NCBI GenBank assembly: GCA_003244185.1
Contig: QHBT01000025.1
Span: 1 to 34,997, forward strand
Origin: Candidatus Dormiibacter spiritus
GTDB lineage: Bacteria; Chloroflexota; Dormibacteria; Dormibacterales; Dormibacteraceae
Direction: 5' to 3'
DNA: 34,997 nucleotides
In this document: piece after piece, positions 15,991-23,574 of the stretch
Position numbering within the stretch: the stretch's first letter is position 1
Layout of the letters: the number at the start of each line of letters is the position of its first letter
Position numbers and translations under genes: made by a program
Notes under the pieces: generated by a model
The model's input: the letters and a program-made list of their open reading frames with translations, nothing else
The model's database searches: none
What the model was told of the DNA's origin: nothing

Positions 15991-17238
15991 GTGATTCGGA
16001 CTGTTGGGGTGGACGTGTGCGGAGTGGAGCGCATGGCGCTGGCGGTCAGGCGCTCCGGGGCGGGCTTCCTGAAGAAGACCTTTACGCCCGCCGAGCTCGC
16101 CTACTGCGGCGGCCGGAGTGAGAAGCTGGCCGGTCGCTGGGCGGCCAAGGAGGCGGTGATCAAGTGCTTCACGGGCACGCCAATCCGCTACCCGCGCCGC
16201 AGCATCGAGATCCTGCCTGGACCCGACGGCGCTCCTCGGGTCCACCTGCTTGAGTCAGGTTCCGCGGACGCGCGCGCCCAGCCCAAAATCGCCGTCAGCA
16301 TCACCCACCAGGCGGGGATCGCAATCGCCAGCGCCAGCCTGGCCCTGGCGGATGTTCAGGAGGAACCACTCCCAGCACCCGAAGCGGTCGTGCTGCCGCA
16401 GCGACCGCCGCAGGCGCACAAGGGCTCGTTCGGAACCGTGGTCGGCGTGGCCGGAAGTCTGGGACTGACCGGGGCAGCGTTCCTCTCGGCCACTTCGGCC
16501 GCCCGCTCGGGGGCGGGGATGGTGAGATTGCTGGTGGCCGAGAGCCTCTATCCCATCCTGGCCGTCAAGTGCACGGAGGTGATGGCCAACCGGCTCCCGG
16601 AGGGGGCGCCAGGAGCCATCAGCCACGCGGCAGCGGATAGTGTGCTGCGCCAACTGAACGCGGCGGCCGCCGGCTACATAGGTCCCGGCTTGGGCCGTGA
16701 TCGGTCCACGTGGCGCATGGTCTACGAGGTGGTCGGGAAAGCGGAGGTGCCCCTCGTCATAGACGCTGACGCGCTCAATGCGCTGGCTGAAAACCGCCGT
16801 CTCTTTGCCAAGCTGGGGCCGACTCGCGTGCTGACGCCCCACCCGGGCGAGCTCGGCCGGCTGCTGAACCTCAGCACCGAGCAGATCCAGGCGGATCGCC
16901 CGACAGCCGTCCGCCAGGCCGCCCATCAGAGCGGCGCGACTGTTGTGCTGAAGGGAGCCCGAACCCTGGTCTGTCGCGCGGAGGGGCCCATCTCCGAGGA
17001 TCCCCACGAGGTTCCGGCGCTGGCCACAGGCGGGACTGGCGACGTCCTCACCGGGCTGGTCGCAGCTCTGCTGGCCCAGGGCTGCCGGCCGTTTGAGGCG
17101 GCGGTCACCGCTGTCTACGTCCACGCGGAGGCAGGCCGCCGGGTGAGCGGCAGACTCGGCGAATCGGGACTTCTCGCCTCCGACCTGCTGGGCGAGATTC
17201 CGCTGGTCATGAAGGTGCTGCGGGCAGGCGGTCACTGA
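15991..17238 (+). CDS. AcpS - NAD(P)H-hydrate dehydratase fusion
   Basis: One 415-residue chain with two enzymes. Residues 1-120 are holo-ACP synthase, which adds phosphopantetheine to acyl carrier protein: GVDVCGVER with D8, RWAAKEAVIK with E54 (Mg ligands), and SITHQAGIAIASA. After a Pro-rich linker (about 123-141), residues 142-412 are the ADP-dependent NAD(P)H-hydrate dehydratase NnrD: KGSFGTVVGVAGS, TPHPGELGRLL (282-292) and GGTGDVLTG with D351. The epimerase domain (NnrE) usually joined to NnrD is absent. The two genes are commonly neighbours; fusion is unusual. GTG 15991 is the start; the stop overlaps alr by one base. Confidence 0.9.
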   Translation: MIRTVGVDVCGVERMALAVRRSGAGFLKKTFTPAELAYCGGRSEKLAGRWAAKEAVIKCFTGTPIRYPRRSIEILPGPDGAPRVHLLESGSADARAQPKIAVSITHQAGIAIASASLALADVQEEPLPAPEAVVLPQRPPQAHKGSFGTVVGVAGSLGLTGAAFLSATSAARSGAGMVRLLVAESLYPILAVKCTEVMANRLPEGAPGAISHAAADSVLRQLNAAAAGYIGPGLGRDRSTWRMVYEVVGKAEVPLVIDADALNALAENRRLFAKLGPTRVLTPHPGELGRLLNLSTEQIQADRPTAVRQAAHQSGATVVLKGARTLVCRAEGPISEDPHEVPALATGGTGDVLTGLVAALLAQGCRPFEAAVTAVYVHAEAGRRVSGRLGESGLLASDLLGEIPLVMKVLRAGGH

Positions 17239-18317
17239 TGGCGGAGCTGCCGCCGGCGCAGCGGGTCGCCTCGGTCGATCTGGGGGCAATCGCCGCGAAT
17301 CTGCGCACGGTGCGGAGCCGTCTCAAGCCGACCACACGCTGCATCGCCGTGGTAAAGGCGGACGGCTACGGCCACGGGGCTGCCCCGGTGGCGCGCGCAG
17401 CCCTGGCGGCCGGCGCCTGGGGCCTGGCCGTCTCGACTTTGCCAGAAGCCCTGGAGCTGCGCGGCCTGGTTCCACCCGAGCGGCTGCTGGTACTGGGCGG
17501 CCTCACCGCCGACGACGCTCCGGCGGCCGCCTCGGCGGGCTGTTCAGTGGCCTGTCACAGCTGGGAGCTGGCGAACGCGTTGGAGCGAGCGGTTCCCGCC
17601 GGCTCGCGCCTCAGCGTGCAGCTGAAGGTAGACACCGGTATGAGCCGGCTTGGCTGCAGCCTGGCGGAGGCGCCGCAGCTGGCCAGCAGGATCGCTGGCT
17701 CCGACCGGCTCGCACTCGGTGGCGTCTACACTCACTTCGCTGCCTCGGACAGCGATGCGGCCTTCACCCGCGAGCAGTACGGCCGCTTCGTCTCAGTCGT
17801 TGAGCAGCTTCAAGTCGAGCCCGGTCTGCGCCATGCCGCCAACAGCTGCGCTGCCCTCAGGCATCCCGAACTGCAGCTGGACGCCGTCCGGATAGGAATC
17901 GCCCTCTACGGCTGTGAATGGCCGTCTCTGCGGCCGGCGCTAACCCTCCAGGCTCGCGTCACGCAGGTGAGGGAGATTCCGGCTGGCAGCACAGTCGGCT
18001 ACGACCGCACGTGGCGGGCGGAGCGGTCCAGCCGGGTTGCAGTTATCGCCGCCGGTTACGCGGACGGCGTCATGCGCGCTCGCTCTGGCCGCGGGGACGT
18101 CGTAATTCGCGGCCAGCGACGTCCGGTCATCGGCCGCATCAGCATGGACCAGATGACCGCCGACGTTACCGGGGACGAAGAGGTGCGGGCAGGGGATTGG
18201 GCGACTCTCATCGGCGAGGGTATCAGCGCCGAGGAAGTGGCCGGACACGCCGGCACCAACTCTTACGAGGTGCTGACCTCGATCGGCAGGCGCGTCAGCC
18301 GGCGCTACCAGGAATAG
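17238..18317 (+). CDS. alr: Alanine racemase
   Basis: Makes D-alanine for peptidoglycan with pyridoxal phosphate. The 359-residue product has the PLP lysine K40 in VVKADGYGHG, VDTGMSRLG, and the second catalytic residue Y255 in STVGYDRTW. The C-terminal part includes VIGRISMDQMTADVT. Size is typical. ATG 17238 overlaps the acpS-nnrD stop. The acpS-nnr-alr neighbourhood is common in Gram-positive genomes. Confidence 0.96.
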   Translation: MAELPPAQRVASVDLGAIAANLRTVRSRLKPTTRCIAVVKADGYGHGAAPVARAALAAGAWGLAVSTLPEALELRGLVPPERLLVLGGLTADDAPAAASAGCSVACHSWELANALERAVPAGSRLSVQLKVDTGMSRLGCSLAEAPQLASRIAGSDRLALGGVYTHFAASDSDAAFTREQYGRFVSVVEQLQVEPGLRHAANSCAALRHPELQLDAVRIGIALYGCEWPSLRPALTLQARVTQVREIPAGSTVGYDRTWRAERSSRVAVIAAGYADGVMRARSGRGDVVIRGQRRPVIGRISMDQMTADVTGDEEVRAGDWATLIGEGISAEEVAGHAGTNSYEVLTSIGRRVSRRYQE

Positions 18318-18348
18318 ACTGCTCCGGCGCAACGTTCGGCAGAGCAGC

Positions 18349-19005
18349 GTGTCTACACTGCTTGCCGTGAGAGAGGAAGCGAAGGAAGCCGGGCTCGGAC
18401 TGCCCGAACCGGTCTCCCTTCAGCCCGAGCCGCAGTCGGCCGGCGCGGCTGACACCAGCTTCAACCAGGAGGCGATCGGATACCTGGATACGCTTTACCG
18501 CACAGCTCTGCGGCTGACCCGGGACCCGGCCAAGGCTGAGGACCTGGTTCAGGACACCTATGTGAGGGCCCTGCGCTACCAGCACAGCTACAGGCGCGGG
18601 ACGAACATGAAGGCGTGGCTCTTCGCGATCATGCGGAACCTGTTCTGGGACCGGTTCCGAGGCGGCCGGCCGGAGGCGCTCAGCCTGGATGGTGACAGCG
18701 AGATGTCCCTCTACGACACACTGCCCGACGTCGGCGCCCAGCCGGAGGCGGACGTGCTGGATGGGATTGCCGCGCAGGAGGTCATCGACGCTGTCGAGCA
18801 GCTCCCTGAGCTGCACCGTGAGGTGGTGCTGCTGGTCGACGTCGAGGGCTTCGCCTACAAGGACGCGGCGGAGGTTATGGGCGTCCCGATAGGAACTGTG
18901 ATGTCGCGCCTTCACCGCGCCCGCCGCCAGTTACAGAGGTCACTGCTGGGCTACGCCAGAGAGGCAGGCATAGTCAGCGAGGGCAAGGGAGAATCCGGAG
19001 AGTGA
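18349..19005 (+). CDS. sigR: ECF sigma factor, SigR/RpoE type
   Basis: A 218-residue ECF sigma factor. Region 2 spans about 47-105 (LYRTALRLTRDPAKAEDLVQ, MKAWLFAIMRNLFWDRFR); region 4 spans about 145-200 (LPELHREVVLLVDVEGFAYK, GVPIGTVMSRLHRARRQLQR). The RsrA-like zinc anti-sigma factor follows with a 4-nt overlap, so it most likely drives a disulfide-stress regulon, as SigR does in Streptomyces. A second in-frame GTG at 18367 lies 7 bases after a -10-like TACACT (18354-18359) and may be the true, leaderless start (212 residues). Confidence 0.88.
   Translation: MSTLLAVREEAKEAGLGLPEPVSLQPEPQSAGAADTSFNQEAIGYLDTLYRTALRLTRDPAKAEDLVQDTYVRALRYQHSYRRGTNMKAWLFAIMRNLFWDRFRGGRPEALSLDGDSEMSLYDTLPDVGAQPEADVLDGIAAQEVIDAVEQLPELHREVVLLVDVEGFAYKDAAEVMGVPIGTVMSRLHRARRQLQRSLLGYAREAGIVSEGKGESGE
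18354..18359 (+). promoter_or_regulatory. Possible -10 box for a leaderless sigma-factor transcript
   Basis: TACACT is followed after 7 bases by GTG 18367. If it is used, GTG 18349 would lie upstream of the transcript. There is no clear ribosome-binding site before either GTG and no clear -35 box. The same box and spacing precede infA. Weak evidence on its own. Confidence 0.3.
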
Positions 19006-19220
19006 ACTGTGGGAAGTGTCTGGAGAAGCTCGAAGGCTTCGTGGACCGGGAGCTGAATGAAGGGGAGATGGCGGAGGTGCGCCAGCACTTGAGCGACTGC
19101 GCGCCGTGTGAAGGTCTATTCGACCTCCAAGTCGGGATGAAACGGTTGGTCAAGCGGTGCTGCGATCAGAGCACGGCTCCGGCGCACCTGCGCGAGCGAC
19201 TGAGCCAGATCCTGGGCTGA
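19002..19220 (+). CDS. rsrA: RsrA-like zinc anti-sigma factor
   Basis: A 72-residue ZAS-family protein. Ligand positions match RsrA spacing: C3, H29, C33 and C36 (HLSDCAPC), plus C53-C54 in VKRCCDQSTAPAHLRERL, the RCC-AP-LR segment also found in RsrA. In RsrA, reduced zinc-bound protein holds the sigma factor, and oxidation of these cysteines releases it; the same switch is inferred here. It is shorter at the N-terminus than Streptomyces RsrA (first ligand at residue 3 rather than 11). GTG 19002 overlaps the sigma-factor stop. Confidence 0.88.
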   Translation: MNCGKCLEKLEGFVDRELNEGEMAEVRQHLSDCAPCEGLFDLQVGMKRLVKRCCDQSTAPAHLRERLSQILG

Positions 19221-19303
19221 AGTCCCCTTCACTTTCAGTTCCCCTTTCGTCCTGGCGGCTGGAAGTGATCCGCGCCATCTGCGGTTACGTATCTGTGAAA
19301 GCC

Positions 19304-19705
19304 ATGGCCAGGATAGAGGATGCCAACACCGACATAGGTCGTCTGGAGCTGGAAACGCGTCGGCGCCACATCGAGCAGTCGCGGCAGGGCCAGCTGATCC
19401 GAGCGACAGATGAGATGATCGCCGAGCTGGAGGAGCTCAATGTCAGAGGGTCGGACCGTGTGCCTGCAGCGCTCCGGCGCCACGCGGAGGCGGTTCTGAG
19501 CGCGCTCCCGCCGACCGAGGAACCGCTGGAGGCCCGCTATCGTGTCGACGCCATGATGGAGGTCCTCTACCGAGCTCAAGAGCTGCTGTTCCAGCAGCGG
19601 CCTAAGATCAAGGGGAGGCAGGCCTCCCCTTCCGGAACCCCACCAGGTCAGAGCGAGTTGACCGCTCAACTCGGGAGTGGTCGCTTCAGACGGACGGCCG
19701 CGTAA
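19304..19705 (+). CDS. Small helical protein with repeat-derived C-terminus
   Basis: About 133 residues from ATG 19304 (or 136 from GTG 19295); neither has a clear ribosome-binding site. Residues ~1-100 look like a real helical, charged protein (RLELETRRRHIEQSRQGQLI, TDEMIAELEELN, MMEVLYRAQELLFQQRPK) with no family I recognise. From about residue 102 the frame enters repeat unit A, so the tail GRQASPSGTPPG onward is translated repeat sequence up to TAA 19703. It follows rsrA on the same strand and may belong to that operon; a role in the stress response is only a guess. Confidence 0.55.
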   Translation: MARIEDANTDIGRLELETRRRHIEQSRQGQLIRATDEMIAELEELNVRGSDRVPAALRRHAEAVLSALPPTEEPLEARYRVDAMMEVLYRAQELLFQQRPKIKGRQASPSGTPPGQSELTAQLGSGRFRRTAA

Positions 19706-20523
19706 CGAGCCAGGGGAGGCAGGCCTCCCCTTCCGGAACCCCACCAGGTCGGAGCGGATTGACCGCTGAACTGGGGAGGGGCCGCTTCAGAGGGACGGCC
19801 GCGGAACGAGCAAGGGGAGGCAGGCCTCCCCTTCCAAATCCCCACCAGGTCGGAGCGGATTGACCGCTGAACTGGAGAGTGGCCGCTTCAGACGGACAGC
19901 CGCGTGACGAAGCAAGGGGAGGCAGGCCTCCCCTTCCAAATCCCCACCAGGTCGGAGCGGATTGAGCGCTGAACTGGGGAGTGGTCGCTTCAGACGGACA
20001 GCCGCCTGACTGTGCACTAACCGGCGTTGAGGCCCGGCCGGGATGAACCCGGCCTATCGACCTGACGAGCAAGGGGAGGCAGGCCTCCCCTTCCAAATCC
20101 CCACCAGGTCGGAGCGGATTGACCGCTGAACTGGGGAGTGGCCGCTTCAGATTGGACGGCCGCGTGACTTTGCACTAACCGGCGTCGAGTCCCGGCCGGG
20201 ATTAACCCGGCCTATCGACCTGACGAGCAAGGGGAGGCAGGCCTCCCCTTCCGGAACCCCACCAGGTCAGAGCGAATTGACCGCTGAGCTGGCGAGTGGC
20301 CGCTTCAGACGGACGGCCGCATGACTGTGCACCAACCGGCGCCGAGTCCCGGCCGGGATGAACCCGGCCTATCGACCTGACGAGCAAGGGGAGGCAGGCC
20401 TCCTTTCCGGAACCCCTCCCGGCCTCTGATTGACGATCGGTGTACTCGGGCCTGACGCTCGGGGCGGGCGGCGTACCAATGTGCGCTGACGGGCGTCGGA
20501 TTCCGGCCGGGATGAACCCGGCT
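19610..20523. repeat. Array of palindromic units A (x7) and B (x4)
   Basis: Unit A (10-bp stem, 2-nt loop) starts at 19610, 19711, 19812, 19914, 20071, 20229 and 20386. The first copies repeat every 101-102 bp with a shared ~60-bp spacer that ends near GACGAGC. The later copies repeat every 157-158 bp because a ~56-bp segment with unit B was added before each next A. Two A subtypes exist after the stem (CCGGAACCCC or CCAAATCCCC); the last A is degenerate. One spacer can fold GAGTTGA-ccgc-TCAACTC, but other copies break this stem. The array lies between the 3' ends of convergent genes. Confidence 0.92.
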
Positions 20524-20563
20524 TATCGACCTTGCGCCGGCAAGCTGACGCCTGACGCTGCGG

Positions 20564-21553
20564 TTATTTCGCGCAGTCGGTGAAGTCTTGGGTGAACATC
20601 TCCTCGAAGCCGTCCTCCCCTTTGTAGGCGCCGATGCCGACGCAGCGGAAGTCTGGATTGAGGATGTTGGCACGGTGGTCGGGACTGCTCATCAGTGAGT
20701 CCCACGCCTTGTCCACGTCCGGCGCAAAGGCCAGATTCTCGCCCGCTGTCACGTATGTGATCCTGCCCTCCCGAAGGCGGTCGTAAGGGGTCTTGCCATC
20801 AGGGGTTTGATGAGAAAAGTAGTGCCGAGCGTACATGTCCTTGCTGTGGGCCCTGGCCACCTCGCGGAGCGCGGCGTCCAGCCGAATGCTCGAGAGTCCG
20901 TTGTCGTGGCGCGCGGAGTTGAGCTTGGTCAGCATGGCCGCCTCGTCATCGGGTGCCAGTGTCACCTGCATGGAGGCGGGAAAATGCAGCTTGAAAAAGG
21001 CGTCCTCGCCCGGGTTGGAGGGCGGTTCGCTGACTATGATGCGCTGGTTGTTGGTGGTTCCGGGTAGCAGCAGCTGGCGCAGCGGTCCCTTCAGCGCGCC
21101 CGAGCGACCGTCGACGGCCCTGCCCAGCGTTGAGCCCTGCACCCATGCGGAGGGGCTGCCCGGAAAAACTGCCAGACTGCCGATGAGCAGAAAGATGATC
21201 ATGACCGCCAGACCTGCGGCAGGGATGACGCCGAGCGCGGTGTAGGCGCCGGGCGTCAGGGCTGAGAGGCGCCGACTGAGCCAGCCCGCCAGCCGGTGCG
21301 ACGGCGGCAGGACGAGACCATGGACGAGAGCCATCAGGACCAGGAACATGCCAAAGCCCGCGAGCAGCGGCCCTACGTGGAGGAGGCGGTCCAGCAGGCC
21401 GGCCAGCGGTCTGTAGAGCACAAATGCGAGCAGCAGTCCGACACCCAACGAGATCAACTCGGAGAGGTAGCCGGGGAACCCACGGCGCAGGCTGTCGTAG
21501 ATGAGAGCGCCCAGCACCGCCACAATGGCGACATCCAGCAGATTCAGACTCAA
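20564..21553 (-). CDS. CvpA-like membrane domain fused to CAP domain
   Basis: A 329-residue membrane protein. About residues 1-135 hold four hydrophobic segments resembling the CvpA/colicin V production family (LLDVAIVAVLGALIYDSLRR, FPGYLSELISLGVGLLLAF). After a ~70-residue linker the CAP/SCP domain runs to the end: LNSARHDNGLSSIRLDAALR, HSKDMYARHYFSHQTPDG, AGENLA, SPDHRANIL. Bacterial CAP proteins are usually outside the membrane with unclear roles. TTG 21553 is the start, with TATACT 11 bases upstream on this strand. It ends next to the repeat array. Confidence 0.87.
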   Translation of the reverse strand: MSLNLLDVAIVAVLGALIYDSLRRGFPGYLSELISLGVGLLLAFVLYRPLAGLLDRLLHVGPLLAGFGMFLVLMALVHGLVLPPSHRLAGWLSRRLSALTPGAYTALGVIPAAGLAVMIIFLLIGSLAVFPGSPSAWVQGSTLGRAVDGRSGALKGPLRQLLLPGTTNNQRIIVSEPPSNPGEDAFFKLHFPASMQVTLAPDDEAAMLTKLNSARHDNGLSSIRLDAALREVARAHSKDMYARHYFSHQTPDGKTPYDRLREGRITYVTAGENLAFAPDVDKAWDSLMSSPDHRANILNPDFRCVGIGAYKGEDGFEEMFTQDFTDCAK

Positions 21554-21564
21554 CGTCCGGCCAG

Positions 21565-21570
21565 AGTATA
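21565..21570 (-). promoter_or_regulatory. -10 box for the CAP-domain gene
   Basis: On the minus strand TATACT stands 11 bases before the TTG start at 21553, which implies a 5' leader of only a few bases. The divergent 117-bp region is shared with thiE. No convincing -35 box was found. Confidence 0.4.
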
Positions 21571-21657
21571 GGTGGCCTGGGTCCTCCTGGCGGCAAGGTC
21601 AGCCTCAGCCTGTCCGTCCTACCTGCCTGTCCCTCAACCGCCCTCTCGGTCGGTCGC

Positions 21658-21663
21658 TAAAGT
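21658..21663 (+). promoter_or_regulatory. Possible -10 box of a leaderless thiE promoter
   Basis: TAAAGT is followed after 7 bases by ATG 21671. There is no ribosome-binding site before this ATG, consistent with a leaderless mRNA. No TPP riboswitch fits between this box and the gene. Confidence 0.35.
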
Positions 21664-21670
21664 CCAGTGC

Positions 21671-22309
21671 ATGACGGAGGACCGCGCTCGCAAGCTGGCC
21701 GCAGCTCGTCTGTACGCCATCACGCCCAGCGTCGAGCCGGCTGCCGTCGAAGCGCTGGTTGGGGCCTGGCTCCGGGGCGGGGTCGACCTGATTCAACTCC
21801 GCCACAAACGCCTGCGGCGGGACATCCTGCTGGAGCTGGCCCGCTCCCTCGCGTCGCGCTGCGCCGAGGCTCAGGTGCTCTTCCTGGTCAACGATCAGGT
21901 GGACATCGCCCTCCTCTGCGGGGCTGATGGGGTGCACGTCGGCGAGGAAGATCTCTCGTTATCGGCCACTCGGCGCCTGGTCGGCTCGGAGCTGGTGGTG
22001 GGAGCAAGCGCGGGGGCGTCTCGCACAGTGGCGGCGGCCGAGGCCGACGGGGCCGATTACGTAGGGTGTGGGCCTGCCTTCCCGACCGCCGAGAAGCCCT
22101 TGAAGCCGGTTCTCGGCCCGGCCGCCATCGCCCGCATCTCGAGCGAGACGCAGCTGCCCGTGTTCGCTGTCGGCGGTATCACACTTGACCGGTTGGGCGA
22201 GCTGAAGGCGCTGGGCCTGAGGCGGGTCAGCGTCATCGCCGGCCTGAGTCAGGCTGCCGAGTCCGAACAGGCAGCCCGAGCCTTCAGGGAGGCGCTCGCC
22301 GATGGATGA
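21671..22309 (+). CDS. thiE: Thiamine-phosphate synthase
   Basis: Joins the thiazole and pyrimidine units to give thiamine phosphate. The 212-residue TIM-barrel product has LIQLRHK, LFLVNDQVDIALLCGADGVH followed by VGEEDLS, YVGCGPAFPTAEKP and PVFAVGGI, the standard ThiE motifs. ATG 21671 is chosen; the frame is open to 21572, but that N-terminus has no homology. It overlaps thiL by 8 bases, so the last two steps of thiamine diphosphate synthesis are made together. Confidence 0.94.
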   Translation: MTEDRARKLAAARLYAITPSVEPAAVEALVGAWLRGGVDLIQLRHKRLRRDILLELARSLASRCAEAQVLFLVNDQVDIALLCGADGVHVGEEDLSLSATRRLVGSELVVGASAGASRTVAAAEADGADYVGCGPAFPTAEKPLKPVLGPAAIARISSETQLPVFAVGGITLDRLGELKALGLRRVSVIAGLSQAAESEQAARAFREALADG

Positions 22310-23159
22310 GCTGAGCTTTCTGGAGCGGCTCAAACCGCACCTGGCCGCGAGATCGGGCAAGCTGGTGATCGGGGCCGGGGACGACGACGCAGCCGCCTGG
22401 CGAGAGCCGGACGGCAGCTACACGATCGCCACCTGCGACACGTCGGTGGAAGGCGTCCACTTCGACCTGAGTCGTCAGGATCCGACCGACGTGGGCTGGC
22501 GTGCGCTGTGCTTTGCGCTTGGTGACCTGGCAGCAAAGGGAGCGCGTCCCACCTACTGCATGGTCTCCCTCTCGCTCCCGGTGAGCTGGACGGCAGAGAC
22601 CGCGGGCGGCCTCTATGCCGGTCTGGCCGAGCTGGCTCGGGAGGTGGGGCTGAAGCTCGTGGGCGGCGACACCACCCGCGCCCCCCATGATGCCTCCCTC
22701 ACACTCATGCTGCTCGGCTCCACCTGGGTGGAGCCAAAGGCGCGCGCGTCGGTGCGCGCGGGTTGGAGCGTGGGAGTCACGGGCCCGCTGGGGGCAGCGT
22801 CTTTGGCCTGGACCAGGCCGCGCCCTCGTCTTCAGTTCGGTGCCCGGCTGGCCGCCGCCGGGCTCTGCAGCGGCGACATCTCCGACGGCCTCGTGCGCGA
22901 GCTTGACAAGTTCGCCGCCGCGGCCGGTGTCGGTGCAGCGCTGCGCCTCAACGCGGTGCCGTTGGCGGGCGGAGCCAGCGCCGAAGCCGCGATCGTCAAC
23001 GGGGAGGAGGTCGAGCTGGTCTGCTGCGGTCCGGCGCCGCTGCCAACCGGTGTGCAGGTTGTGGGAGAGCTCACCAGCGGCGGCGGCGTAAGGGTTGTCG
23101 ACGCTGGGGGCGCCGAGGTCCAGCTGGCGGGACGGGGCTACGATCACCTCTCCGGCTGA
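22302..23159 (+). CDS. thiL: Thiamine-monophosphate kinase
   Basis: Phosphorylates thiamine phosphate to the diphosphate cofactor. The 285-residue PurM-like product has GDDDAA (metal/ATP), DTSVEGVHFD, KLVGGDTTRA and DISDGLVRELD. The family's usual YE motif after the DISDGL domain appears as NGEEVELVCC. ATG 22302 lies in the thiE end. The N-terminus is slightly shorter than in E. coli ThiL but complete in motifs. Confidence 0.93.
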   Translation: MDELSFLERLKPHLAARSGKLVIGAGDDDAAAWREPDGSYTIATCDTSVEGVHFDLSRQDPTDVGWRALCFALGDLAAKGARPTYCMVSLSLPVSWTAETAGGLYAGLAELAREVGLKLVGGDTTRAPHDASLTLMLLGSTWVEPKARASVRAGWSVGVTGPLGAASLAWTRPRPRLQFGARLAAAGLCSGDISDGLVRELDKFAAAAGVGAALRLNAVPLAGGASAEAAIVNGEEVELVCCGPAPLPTGVQVVGELTSGGGVRVVDAGGAEVQLAGRGYDHLSG

Positions 23160-23163
23160 GCTG

Positions 23164-23574
23164 GTGAGCCACGGGGAGGCTGAGACTGAGGCGGCGGGCG
23201 AGCGTCTCGGGACCTCCCTGCAAGCCGGCGACGTCCTCCTCCTGAACGGCGAACTCGGCGCGGGTAAGACAGCCTTTGTGCGCGGTCTGGCGCGCGGAGC
23301 GGGCTGCGTTGGAGACGTGCTGAGCCCCACTTTCCAACTGCTCCGGCTCTACGGAGGGCGCGTGCCGCTGGCTCACGTCGACCTCTACCGGTTGTCTCGT
23401 CCGAGCGATGTAGCTGATCTAGGCCTGGAGGAGATCCTCGAAGTCGGCGCGGCCGCCATCGAGTGGGGAGACCGCCTCGCCTGGCCAGGAGTGGCTAGCT
23501 TGGAATTTGAGGTACTGGGGCATTCAGTGCGCCGGCTGACCTTGACCGGAGCGCCCGAACATTGGTCCTGGTGA
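23164..23574 (+). CDS. tsaE: tRNA t6A biosynthesis ATPase TsaE
   Basis: TsaE is the P-loop ATPase that works with TsaB and TsaD to make N6-threonylcarbamoyl-adenosine at position 37 of ANN-decoding tRNAs. The 136-residue product has the Walker A GELGAGKTAFVRG, the LSPTFQLLRLYGG switch, HVDLYRL and AIEWGDRL. GTG 23164, 4 bases after the thiL stop, gives the usual length. An in-frame GTG at 23095 would overlap thiL by 65 bases and is less likely. Confidence 0.92.
   Translation: MSHGEAETEAAGERLGTSLQAGDVLLLNGELGAGKTAFVRGLARGAGCVGDVLSPTFQLLRLYGGRVPLAHVDLYRLSRPSDVADLGLEEILEVGAAAIEWGDRLAWPGVASLEFEVLGHSVRRLTLTGAPEHWSW

Noticed and set aside
15301..16245. 314-codon minus-strand open frame across the glmS-acpS gap
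   Set aside because: It is antisense to the glmS end (giving the familiar false peptide STVTDFARLRG), runs through the repeats and has no coherent protein features.
19686..20096. Minus-strand frame with repeated peptides such as EGEACLPLL
   Set aside because: The peptide repetition is only the translation of the DNA repeat units; no start signal or domain supports a gene.
19610..20523. CRISPR array
   Set aside because: The intervals between repeats are nearly identical to each other, the period is 101-158 bp, the repeats are short palindromes and there are no cas genes.
21554..21670. TPP riboswitch before thiE
   Set aside because: The divergent gap is 117 bp, lacks recognisable TPP-box motifs, and the best -10 box lies 7 bases before the ATG.
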